32,032 bases of DNA, taken from contig JAZUKV010000006.1 of the NCBI GenBank assembly GCA_045643465.1, forward strand, positions 1 to 32,032, given 5' to 3'. The notes under the pieces were generated by a model. That model made no database searches and was not told the DNA's origin. It saw nothing but the letters and a program-made list of their open reading frames with translations. Below, piece by piece: positions 12,601 to 17,079 of this stretch; positions within the stretch are counted from its first letter, which is position 1; each line of letters begins with the position of its first letter. Both the position numbers and the translations under genes were made by a program. The stretch comes from CAG-492 sp045643465. GTDB taxonomy: Bacteria > Bacillota > Clostridia > TANB77 > CAG-508.

Positions 12601-13562
12601 GCTTCATATGGATATTGTATTTCAACAGTATACACATTATTTTTAGAAAGTGCTGTTGTAATATTACCGTTATCATCTACAATGGATTCTCTTTTTATTG
12701 TTAAAACTCTAGAATCTTCATCGTAAGTATAATTACCAGTTGTTACGACTTTAATTGGATTGTATCCATTAAGTTGCGGAATTTCTGCAAATGTGCTTGT
12801 CTCTTTTAATAATAATTCCTCTCTTGTTTCATTTGTATCTATATCTACCTGGAAAGAAATCCCATTATCTTCAAGTTTTATTTCCTCCATTTTTTTATTT
12901 ATTGCTTTTCCTTTAATTTTAGCACCAATATCACCATACCAATCTACAACTACTTTTGCAGTTTTAGTAATCGGTGTTTCAGTTTTTCCATCTGCTGATA
13001 CATGAATTCCTGTTAATGTAATTGTTGTTTCTTTGCTATAATTATATATATTATTACCTATATCAGACTTTACAGTACCCCACATTATTTTTTGAGATCC
13101 TGCAGGTATGTTGTTACATAAATTTATTGATTTTGTTTTTCCCATATAGTTTCCTGCTACTATGCTATCTGATATTATAGCAGTCTCCCATGTAAAGTTT
13201 CCTGCATCCAATCTTATTTGACCATTTTTAAAGTATCCATCTGTAAGTACATTTAACTCAATAAATAATTCATCTGTTGAATTAATATTCTTACATGTTC
13301 CCTTCAATTTTTCTGCATATCCGTCACCATCTAAATCACGTGTGAAGAAGGCCAAAAATTTTACATATTCATTTTCGCCTTTTTCTTCCTCTTCACTTAC
13401 TTGTTCATAATTTAGAGATCTTAATATTTCTGGATCTGCTATTGATTGTACTGTTTGATTTTTGCTTATGTTGTTATTAACATATGCTATTATTGCCAAT
13501 ACAAATATAGCAAGTGTTGCAATTATTCCAGTTATAATTTTGCTCTTTCCTCTTCCATTCAT
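690..13562 (-). CDS. Giant modular surface adhesin (SpaA/Cna-B, GLUG beta-helix, InlB-like repeats, MucBP)
   Basis: The product is a membrane-anchored extracellular protein of about 4,290 residues, probably an adhesin; its ligand is unknown. The ATG at 13562 has an AAAGGAG site 8 nt upstream; an in-frame ATG at 13637 has none. Visible order by residue: signal/anchor helix 9-27; a large unassigned N-terminal region to about 940, with a D-x-D-G-D-G calcium-loop-like motif near 73; four Cna-B/SpaA domains (from about 942, 1052, 1162, 1290); a GLUG-type beta-helix 1395-1816; an ITT..GG..PDxGY..NGE module; three more SpaA domains (1931, 2170, 2353), the first with an inserted domain; a second beta-helix 2450-3095; seven MucBP-like domains (3125-4108) interleaved with four more PDxGY modules; a final domain to 4252; SIKTGED; a hydrophobic helix 4261-4284; and a basic tail. 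There is no LPXTG. The module names are family-level inference, whereas the repeats themselves are plain in the sequence. Confidence 0.9.
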   Translation of the reverse strand: MNGRGKSKIITGIIATLAIFVLAIIAYVNNNISKNQTVQSIADPEILRSLNYEQVSEEEEKGENEYVKFLAFFTRDLDGDGYAEKLKGTCKNINSTDELFIELNVLTDGYFKNGQIRLDAGNFTWETAIISDSIVAGNYMGKTKSINLCNNIPAGSQKIMWGTVKSDIGNNIYNYSKETTITLTGIHVSADGKTETPITKTAKVVVDWYGDIGAKIKGKAINKKMEEIKLEDNGISFQVDIDTNETREELLLKETSTFAEIPQLNGYNPIKVVTTGNYTYDEDSRVLTIKRESIVDDNGNITTALSKNNVYTVEIQYPYEAYNELDENIRLEIPVSTYYEGYNNSNKEFSNPKKSNIASALIVLNYSKYVVTPGEKYNEFDVSVVEKSGNGYYVLKTKPLEIYNNEVKETEEDYYWVDWSFRTNNTDNITSILMKETTEKYTDKFLNKENQYSSMLEYIQNVGIYFSNPDNALGENGYINVYNDETNELIHKFTKDDWNLYSRTQMYKYVTPVKHIRIETSNIQKDQVFTAHNLKEIDDELLVEKISKEDFDKLEYIYSYLYGSVQVDNQEYKNQNDVGYARYTGIESLARISTTDLNTLNTQETRKNFCIYINPTVGDRSSARWKNGQFIVKLPKEIIAVNINNITISNPEVKILGYELYEEGENYLIKIITENDNPINDYDITINCDVTPDPSVKTSTKDIILYAYNEEGDGYRYPIEDQYDIDDNKNTEENVGWHSTKINFAAPNSMITSQYISDYNEKGSVKIAPNVVDIEETQKDANINLFVLNNYTVNADKLKIVGVIPSKENIYPINRSKLGSEFDVKMKSTGIVIPESLKNIVTVYYSEKLDVTNELNNSDNAWTKEPEDWSKVKTYLIDFGDYIISAGASYTFTYGIEFPENAEYNTISYSEHAINFELHTAGGKLAISTEPNKLGMKLVRYYDFDLLKLKKGTNRAVPGATYQISGYGVNKLLKTGENGICSTGKLYVGMDYEVKEIKSPDKYYLNDEVLNFKVFEGEDGNLQLENPIDNKITFNSESDKVEIRTEDEPKYSVILTKKNLTTGENLQNVVFSMNNKLYYTDENGKIVIENLEPNNEYTIQEIENKGYYELEDINFKFLKNPDGSFSIESNNSNFENCRIENTDDSDYINVYVDLENEKIPTYNLKILKVEDTNDTNVDNYKKLEGAKFQFEAEELGETHSLATDENGEINIEDMYVYVEGKDISGKYTLQELEAPSGYCSNIEEITFNVSKNEDGNLKVDIENKENLTSVKDVKIDGNNVTIIIKDVPLFKLIKTDKDTGIPLANVGFAIYEINSDGITIGFAKDTQGNYVGEKNDKDEYIVTTDENGSIVLPLKKGKYKAVEVVFPENYEDEYTAEFFEIGGKEDEFNQDDNIVEINYIEDLIDVRLNTSNYRGKTLKLMRSLSFHSSSSYRNSSSTQYGDYNDNGTVQGIMSEVTSGQGWMPINNFQGVFDGNGYSISGLNSDGSSLNTSTTVYAIRNAGLFGTVNSGTTIKNLTVNGSVKGYGAGIIAAYATNTNFENCYVSGSVTSLSRGGYSSAGGIVGNIQGGCIDNCRTEYLSLNAQAVGSIVGIVSGETTIKNCYNTNSIQSMNTYSSYGLGGIVGVAEGTCNIINCYNTGNLMGLATNGNPSGEYTMNGPVGGIVGKGATNIVNCYNTGNLSGGSVGGIIGEGSPTITDCYNAGDISCSSKSGGIVGDWNSSAVASDKIVNCYNIGNVENGSCGPIIGYTYMSSDNVPNLIKNTYYADSVTLSGTTVNRYGTAINLSEMESEMFYDTLNVNNVWTYRKNSCPKLYTMVPIISEKTNININNTIKKYNITTEIGYNEESRSGGTITGSNYDGYIKIVEKVKIGNDSVIPIEIKPDEGYSIFKITINGEEIQFVPDENGNVELPIFENVLEDKHIVVTFVKSNHLLIIQKQNENGEPLAGANFDILAINPAPCVGEISKNQGKYTFSKNGDVYVPNNVGVNSSTAYAYFPIDLSNYQGTFKVVVSAKISSESGYDYGYATVNGSPNDVEYNNSNGRFMYISGSNSIYNNYTSQQLEGGMIYYLHIGYRKDVSGANGSDRLFINNITIEPIGEYSVTPGFDSGIKYNATSDKNGICRVPVDETCTYKIVETKAPKGYALSAEEVEVELKSTDKDKTVTIINKPTNFKLVKKDSITGELLAGAEFKLVSESMEEYNLVTDTNGYAEIQVPSGEYKLVETKAPTGYVLNSEEKTINISEEPINLVIENDKDLQVKITTKVEKLPTQKEDGGTISGKDEQPYENVGYNKTSQKDIIITPDSGYKIISITVNGKELDFTTDNEGKVILDKFVNMNEDKEVVVRFVPIAEPNFILTKKDEYTEEPMKGVQFAIYYLSTGGDFAKDLDGVYIGEKNEDGVYVVTTDENGEVPLALPTGYYKAIELKSQDGYVLPDSEEERTRYFKIVPNADIEIDSIDDLVKFANRVTSGNTFEGKTIVLTKDLDFDDVNSYEGNDGEKTIQELKEEWGMLANGFNTIGGVSTDNIFKGIFEGNGYKIKNFYSNTSYGSLFGYVEDAEIRNLTLTNVYSTNVSCGAAIVRGLKNSKLTNCHVEGGIVQGKSSTGGTVPTGGLVYDSTNSEIRYCSNTALVDGVCTGGITSTLTNSILDNCYNTGEIRAMGPTGGLAYTVNNSTISNCYNTGNVSGTGCSGGIAQAITNSTIKNCYNTGNVTDQNAPVGGLAYSLTNCTVDNFYNTGKITSKGSNAGGITQSTSNCNISNCYNSGNVEGSYGAGGLITYTSGGTLTKCGNTGNVYSANSNAGGITTSLYNVTAKELYNTGNVESKASSSGISYYVAGIAGTITDSSLEKCYNTGNTMQTQSNGYAGGISCNISGSQLVDCYNEGNAICAQPTGGIGYIISNCTLNRCYNTGDITSTNSLAGGIGSMINGSTVKNCYNTGTVKSGDTPVGGIAESISGTTLENCYNTGKVSGKYGVTGIVYYVSSNSVINNCYNAGTLIDENNTDNIAGIAYSLSSSDLLNTYYLATKSTKGMNGEPEGGNPGVVMPKSDSEMKSSSFVNELNNNKSDIVSANDWVYNKNMYPTLDYEIENITIENNIDSYTKPEIPEEEYKDIDYELIVTNSKEAKVIVHHYLEGTGPEYKNEAVELAEDETIIGKENYEYTTAPKIDIDGYRLIKNEDGEFVIPENASGKFTEEEQHVYYYYNKKPLELTVHHYLEGTEDELKEDEQGYYEENEHYKTNVSEDLLEAYELVKVVGDEEKDITQNEEVTYYYKRKQLKITTRVEIPEEELNEGRTEKGGTILGEDQETYETVKYGENSVNDIIAEPGNGYKLESITVNGEVVPFEIRDGKIYIDKFENMTENKEVVVRYVPYEGKVITHHYLEGTTQKLHEDIINIDSVGSTVTTSSVEINGYKLVGSEGNKDEAGNVVIQKEIADGVEEVIYYYQEAFIITTDVIVHNESSKDGSVKENVKGGNITNEDIVVHEQVVKDRANEKIIEIKPDEGYEISEIRINGSVITDFEEDENGNVTIPEGYFNNVQQNIHVEVKLRKKSKVIVKYMEEGTEIDLSDNTEILGYEGKEYETTGKVISGYVRVQKPVSEGSTELKDKVTDENKEDTTPDGTMFSDVVTVIYWYEKVDTGVIERHIETNEKGEEIELDAILHEAEVGENVTTQRKDYSKYVATDAPNATKQLVEKEYQNISLVEKTNNKVTVSASEDSVKEVWYYYIKQYNITTEVKKHNETIDGTQVEKEGGSISKEYETDKDGKKVEVTYEIVNSRGDNSKEIKMIPDNGYRIKSVTINGEELFIDNIIAEDGSLTLPVAYFEDIQQDYHVVVEYERIPAKVIVKYLDVYTRESIIEDKLVEGFVNDTYSELSVDIDNYGVVEPLPDNYEGSMTEEAITVIYYYDIQFKITTDVIEHLEEKERNTIDVKIDSTDTEDGNDEEKEKVLVKGGSIQGEDEEPYEAVTRGYDNTKEILIKPDYGYKIKSVKVIDGEKEYILSIEDFLTEDKTIVLPVAYFKDMQADKHIEVEFEKLPATVTVNYLDKNSGEKAAKQEQGEGLVGDKYITHEKEIPYYELIKDELPENAEGILVEGDTIVNYWYRKFLFNMKIEKEFTSIQVNGKEKLKGDNKFAKIDISKKDINNTTIQVRYNIKVTNTEEIAGIAKIVEEIPNGFKFTNQDEDMWNLVDGKYELMTKELKPGETVEYQIVLDWDTETKCLGNLNNVARITETDNIPQFSETTLDDNEDSCELILSIKTGEDITIILIISAVIVITAGAYISGWTLKKFISK

Positions 13563-13570
13563 TTTAATGA

Positions 13571-13578
13571 CTCCTTTC
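13571..13578 (-). promoter_or_regulatory. Ribosome-binding site deciding the start of the giant gene
   Basis: GAAAGGAG lies 8 nt before the ATG at 13562. It places the start 25 codons inside the longest open frame and directly in front of the basic residues that precede the membrane helix. Confidence 0.75.
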
Positions 13579-13641
13579 AGTATCTCTCCACATAAATTTG
13601 AAAGCATTATCAATTTTTTATAATCAGATATTAACATATAA

Positions 13642-13689
13642 ATAAATCCTTAAGAAAAATTAAAATTTATATTTTTCTTAAGGATTTAT
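13642..13689 (-). repeat. 19-bp perfect hairpin in the leader of the giant gene
   Basis: A perfect 19-bp inverted repeat (642-660 with 671-689 of the 13,000s, 10-nt loop) lies about 80 nt upstream of the start codon. No gene converges here, and the preceding gene ftsH already has its own terminator at 13790-13836. It is therefore more likely a 5'-leader element (attenuator or mRNA stabiliser) than a plain gene-end terminator. No long T run follows it on the minus strand. Confidence 0.6.
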
Positions 13690-13734
13690 ATGATTCACGT
13701 TATATTATTTTTATATTACAATTATATGTTAATT

Positions 13735-13765
13735 ATTATATAGAGGTATTACATTTATGTTACAA
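13735..13765 (-). promoter_or_regulatory. Possible promoter of the giant gene
   Basis: On the minus strand TTGTAA (13760-13765) and TATAAT (13735-13740) are separated by 19 nt, which is longer than ideal. If used, the leader would be about 165 nt and would contain the 19-bp hairpin. The assignment is weak because the surrounding sequence is rich in TATAAT-like strings. Confidence 0.3.
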
Positions 13766-13789
13766 ACTTATAGTGCCTATTTCCGTAAT

Positions 13790-13836
13790 AAAAATAGACA
13801 GTTACAAATTCTTTATGAATTGAACTGTCTATTTTT
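13790..13836 (-). terminator. Terminator of ftsH
   Basis: A 14-bp perfect stem (13790-13803 with 13823-13836) encloses a 19-nt loop that can form a small inner stem. T-rich flanks lie on both strands. It lies 6 nt past the ftsH stop codon. Confidence 0.85.
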
Positions 13837-13842
13837 TATTTT

Positions 13843-15642
13843 TTAATTATTAAAGAATGACTCAAACTCTTCGCCATCTATTTTTTCTTTTTCTAATAAT
13901 ACTCCTGCTACAGCATGAAGTTTATCTATATTCATTTTTAATATTTCTTCTGCATTTTTGTATGCTGTATCAATTATAGTTTTAACTTCTTCGTCTATTA
14001 ATCCTGCTGTTTCTTCTGAATATTCTTTAGATTGAGCAAAATCTCTTCCTAAGAACACTTCTTCTTGTCCTGAACCTAATGTCATTGGTCCTATTCTATC
14101 ACTCATACCATATTTTGTAACCATAGCTCTAGCTATTTTTGTTGCTCTTTCGATATCATTACTTGCTCCTGTTGAAATATCATCTAAAATCAACTTTTCA
14201 GCTACTCTACCACCTAAAAGTGATATTATATTTTCTTGCATCTCTGATTTTGACATAAATGATTTATCTTCAGTTGGTCTATACATTGTATATCCACCTG
14301 CCATTCCTCTTGGAACAATTGATATCTGATGAACATCATCTTGTGTTGGTAAAAACTTACTAACTACTGCATGTCCAGCTTCATGATATGCAACTAAGCG
14401 ATTTTCTTTTTCACTTCTAACTCTGCTCTTCTTTTCTGGTCCCATTGTAACTTTAACCATAGCATCTTCAACATTTTTCATATTAACTTCTGTTTGATTA
14501 TTTCTAGCTGCTAACAATGCAGCTTCATTTAATACATTCTCTAAATCTGCTCCAGAAAATCCTGATGTATTTTTAGCTATTATTCCTAAATCAACATCAC
14601 TTGCTAATTTTTTCTTTCTTGCATGAACTTCTAATATTTGCTCTCTAGCTTTTACATCTGGTTGTGATACAACTATTTGTCTATCAAATCTTCCAGGTCT
14701 TAATAAGGCTTTATCAAGTACATCAGGTCTATTTGTAGCTGCCATAACTATTACACCTTCATTTAATGCAAATCCATCCATTTCAACTAATAATTGATTT
14801 AATGTTTGCTCTCTTTCGTCATGTCCTCCACCTAAACCTGCACCTCTTTGTCTACCAACAGCATCAATTTCATCTATGAAAATTATGCATGGCGCATTTT
14901 TCTTTGCTTGCTCAAATAAATCTCTTACTCTTGAAGCTCCAACACCAACAAACATTTCAACAAAGTCTGAACCACTTATTATAAAGAATGGCACTCCTGC
15001 TTCTCCTGCTACAGCCTTTGCAAGTAATGTTTTACCAGTTCCAGGATGTCCTACAAGTAAAACTCCTTTTGGTATTCTTGCTCCCATATCTGTGAATTTC
15101 TTTGGGTTCTTTAAAAATTCAACAATTTCTTGTAGCTCTTGTTTTTCTTCATCAACACCCGCTACATCATTAAATGTTACTTTATTTTTATCAGATTGTG
15201 AAACAACTCTTGCTTTGCTTTTTCCAAATGACATTGTTTTGTTTCCAGATTGCTTTCCACCAATTGCTACAAACATAAATATAAAGAATATTAACAGCAA
15301 ACCTATTGGTAATAACAAAGAAAAAATTGTTACCCATATTGATTCTGATTCTTGATTAACTGATATTTTTTCTTCCTTCATTTGTTGATTAATATCATTC
15401 ATTAATGTTTGAATGTCTGGAATATTAACTTCTTTTTCTGATGTCCCATCATTGAACTTTACTATAGCAGCATTACCGTTTGAATTTATATCAATTGATG
15501 CCACCTGCTGCTTTTCAACTTTAGATACTAATTCTGAATATGTAAATTTTCTATCTGCATTATCATATATTGCACTAATTCCAACAATTAAGATAACACC
15601 TATTATCAACCATATTGCTAATGTTTTTATACCGTTTTTCAA
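13843..15642 (-). CDS. ftsH: ATP-dependent zinc metalloprotease FtsH
   Basis: This is a membrane-bound AAA+ protease that forms hexamers and degrades misfolded membrane proteins and short-lived regulators. The 599 residues show two membrane helices (about 7-24 and 102-127) flanking a small extracytoplasmic domain. They also show Walker A GHPGTGKT (198-205), Walker B IIFIDEID (253-260), the second region of homology ending RPGRFDRQ, and the zinc-protease motif HEAGH (420-424). The start is a TTG with a GGAGGAGG site 7 nt upstream; no ATG or GTG lies nearby. Length is typical for the family, slightly short at the C-terminus. The gene is transcribed alone from a promoter at 15703-15731. In many Firmicutes ftsH follows tilS and hpt; here tilS is 11 kb away and hpt is not in the window. 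Confidence 0.98.
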   Translation of the reverse strand: MKNGIKTLAIWLIIGVILIVGISAIYDNADRKFTYSELVSKVEKQQVASIDINSNGNAAIVKFNDGTSEKEVNIPDIQTLMNDINQQMKEEKISVNQESESIWVTIFSLLLPIGLLLIFFIFMFVAIGGKQSGNKTMSFGKSKARVVSQSDKNKVTFNDVAGVDEEKQELQEIVEFLKNPKKFTDMGARIPKGVLLVGHPGTGKTLLAKAVAGEAGVPFFIISGSDFVEMFVGVGASRVRDLFEQAKKNAPCIIFIDEIDAVGRQRGAGLGGGHDEREQTLNQLLVEMDGFALNEGVIVMAATNRPDVLDKALLRPGRFDRQIVVSQPDVKAREQILEVHARKKKLASDVDLGIIAKNTSGFSGADLENVLNEAALLAARNNQTEVNMKNVEDAMVKVTMGPEKKSRVRSEKENRLVAYHEAGHAVVSKFLPTQDDVHQISIVPRGMAGGYTMYRPTEDKSFMSKSEMQENIISLLGGRVAEKLILDDISTGASNDIERATKIARAMVTKYGMSDRIGPMTLGSGQEEVFLGRDFAQSKEYSEETAGLIDEEVKTIIDTAYKNAEEILKMNIDKLHAVAGVLLEKEKIDGEEFESFFNN

Positions 15643-15660
15643 ATTTTATCCTCCTCCATG

Positions 15661-15682
15661 TGCATACACAAGTGTATATGCA
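15661..15682 (-). repeat. Palindrome in the ftsH 5' leader
   Basis: This is a near-perfect dyad, TGCATA-c-ACA on one side and TGT-a-TATGCA on the other, with 9 of 10 positions pairing. It lies immediately upstream of the ftsH ribosome-binding site (15650-15657) and downstream of the predicted promoter. It could be an operator or an RNA hairpin. It does not match the CIRCE or CtsR consensus. Confidence 0.45.
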
Positions 15683-15702
15683 ACCTATTTTATAACATAT
15701 AT

Positions 15703-15731
15703 TATATAGCATACTTTCTACTGTAATTCAA
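15703..15731 (-). promoter_or_regulatory. ftsH promoter
   Basis: On the minus strand TTGAAT (15726-15731), a 17-nt spacer ending in TGC, and TATATA (15703-15708) form a -35 and an extended -10 element. The predicted leader is about 54 nt. Confidence 0.65.
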
Positions 15732-16008
15732 GTGCTTACACAAAAGTTTCATAATAGATAATCGCTATTTTTCTATGTTTTTCAACAATTTTTAATTATA
15801 GTCATTTTAGAATGTCAATAACTGATTAATAATTTACTTTATTATATAAAAAAACGCAAATACTATTTAATTTAAATTTACTACGGAATACGCCTCTTTA
15901 TCGTTTTTATAGTAATATTACATTTTTATTTCATTTTTGAATATTATCTTTAATTTTGCTTATTCTTACGGAATACATACCTTTCAAGTCAATATAAAAT
16001 ACACAACA
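15732..16008. other. Divergent intergenic region between ftsH and ybjQ-like genes
   Basis: No gene is supported here. The notable content is a 10-bp direct repeat, TACGGAATAC, at 15892-15901 and 15967-15976, 75 bp apart, on the ybjQ side. A related string (TTACGGAAATAGGC, minus strand, about 13776-13789) lies upstream of the giant adhesin gene. A binding-site role is possible but unproven. Confidence 0.4.
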
Positions 16009-16037
16009 TTGATTTTTTAGATATCTTTTTATATAAT
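16009..16037 (+). promoter_or_regulatory. Promoter of the ybjQ-like operon
   Basis: TTGATT (16009-16014), a 17-nt spacer and TATAAT (16032-16037) lie about 30 nt before the ATG at 16069, with AAGGAGGT in between. The match is close to sigma-A consensus with ideal spacing. Confidence 0.8.
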
Positions 16038-16068
16038 TAAATTAAATAATATTTAAGGAGGTACGTAA

Positions 16069-16380
16069 ATGTTACTATCAACCACATCAACAATAGAAAA
16101 TAGAGCTATCAAAGAATATAGAGGAGTAGTATTTGGCGAAGTTATTAACGGTATTAGTTACACAAAAGATTTTGCTGCATCTTTTACAAATTTTGCAGGA
16201 GGAAGATCAAAAGAATATGAAGAAGAGCTAATTAATTCTAGAGCTGATGCTTTAAATGAATTAATGGCTAGAGCAGAAAAAGTAGGTGCTAATGCTGTCA
16301 TAGGATTGCATATTGACTACGAAACTATTAATTCTATGCTATTAGTAGTCGCATCTGGAACAGCTGTTGTAATTGAATAA
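16069..16380 (+). CDS. YbjQ/UPF0145 family protein (DUF74)
   Basis: This is a small cytoplasmic protein of 103 residues from the YbjQ family, also called a heavy-metal-binding domain family; its cellular role is unknown. The family's signature pattern is visible: a GVVFGEVINGI stretch near the N-terminus, GGRSKEYEEEL in the middle, and GANAVIGLHIDYE towards the C-terminus. Known family structures are pentameric rings. The ATG has AAGGAGGT 6 nt upstream and its own promoter. A membrane protein gene follows after 23 nt, so the two are probably co-transcribed. Length is normal for a single-domain member. The family assignment is confident, but no function should be read from the metal-binding label. 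Confidence 0.93.
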   Translation: MLLSTTSTIENRAIKEYRGVVFGEVINGISYTKDFAASFTNFAGGRSKEYEEELINSRADALNELMARAEKVGANAVIGLHIDYETINSMLLVVASGTAVVIE

Positions 16381-16403
16381 ATTTAAATAAAGGAGGTCTT
16401 GGT

Positions 16404-17042
16404 ATGGCAAAGAAAACAGATTATATCGGTGAAGAATTTAATAATGAATCTAAAAATAATAAAACAAGAATTGATGCTGATTTTGTCGGTATTGATGAAC
16501 AATATGTTCCCAACTCAAATAAAACACAAAACAGCACTAATCAAAGTACTTATTCAAAAGAAAACCGTCAAGCTAAAATATTAGTAAAAGGATATCTAAT
16601 ATGGTTTATTGTATTTTTTGTTTTAACTTTTCTATTTATAATTCTCTTTATATTCCGCATGTTTAATAATACAAAAACTGTAGAAAATACAGTATCTAGT
16701 ATCTCTACAAACGACTTATCTAATATTTCAAATACAGCTTATGATAAAAGCAAAATAAGCGATTATGAGGTTTTTGAATTTAACTCTGACTACACGTCTA
16801 CTGCTAAATTAAGCCCTGCATCTGGCTTTTTCGTTAAAACTTCTATAAATTCAGCTATAGCTGCTAATGAAGAAGGAAAATATCTTGTTACTGTAGTATA
16901 TAATGATAAAGAATATAAAACTGCTACAGAAATAAAATCTATTAAAGATTCATTTTCTTCTGAAAAAAAATATAATTTTTCATATGAGTGTGAATATGAG
17001 ACTGGCTTAGTAAATAAATTAATTATAAGTGATGCTAAATAA
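16404..17042 (+). CDS. Unknown single-pass membrane protein
   Basis: I do not recognise this 212-residue protein. It has a polar, Asn/Lys-rich N-terminal segment of about 60 residues, one strong hydrophobic helix (about 63-85), and a C-terminal region of roughly 120 residues. By the positive-inside rule (Lys and Arg just before the helix) the C-terminal region should lie outside the cell. No signal-peptide cleavage site or catalytic motif is evident. The C-terminal part looks like a small beta-rich domain with many Tyr and Lys residues. An AGGAGG site precedes the ATG. It follows the YbjQ-like gene by 23 nt, with a shared terminator downstream (17043-17076), so the two probably form an operon. 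Confidence 0.85.
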   Translation: MAKKTDYIGEEFNNESKNNKTRIDADFVGIDEQYVPNSNKTQNSTNQSTYSKENRQAKILVKGYLIWFIVFFVLTFLFIILFIFRMFNNTKTVENTVSSISTNDLSNISNTAYDKSKISDYEVFEFNSDYTSTAKLSPASGFFVKTSINSAIAANEEGKYLVTVVYNDKEYKTATEIKSIKDSFSSEKKYNFSYECEYETGLVNKLIISDAK

Positions 17043-17076
17043 AAAAAACGTTGAAACTTTTGTTTCAACGTTTTTT
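17043..17076. terminator. Bidirectional terminator between the membrane protein gene and rpoC
   Basis: A 15-bp perfect stem (17043-17057 with 17062-17076) has a TTTT loop and T runs on both strands. It begins right after the plus-strand stop codon and ends 3 nt before the rpoC stop codon, so it can serve both converging genes. Confidence 0.93.
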
Positions 17077-17079
17077 ATT

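Noticed and set aside
14876..15355. Plus-strand open frame of about 160 codons opposite ftsH
   Set aside because: It lies antisense to the conserved ATPase domain of ftsH and has low-complexity composition, no ribosome-binding site and no family motif.
15795..15818. TTGACA plus TATAAT pair upstream of ftsH
   Set aside because: The spacer is only 12 nt, too short for a sigma-A promoter; the pair at 15703-15731 has 17 nt and an extended -10.
16399..16584. Alternative frame overlapping the start of the membrane protein gene
   Set aside because: The main frame has the ribosome-binding site at the right spacing and a clear membrane helix; this one overlaps it in another frame with no support.
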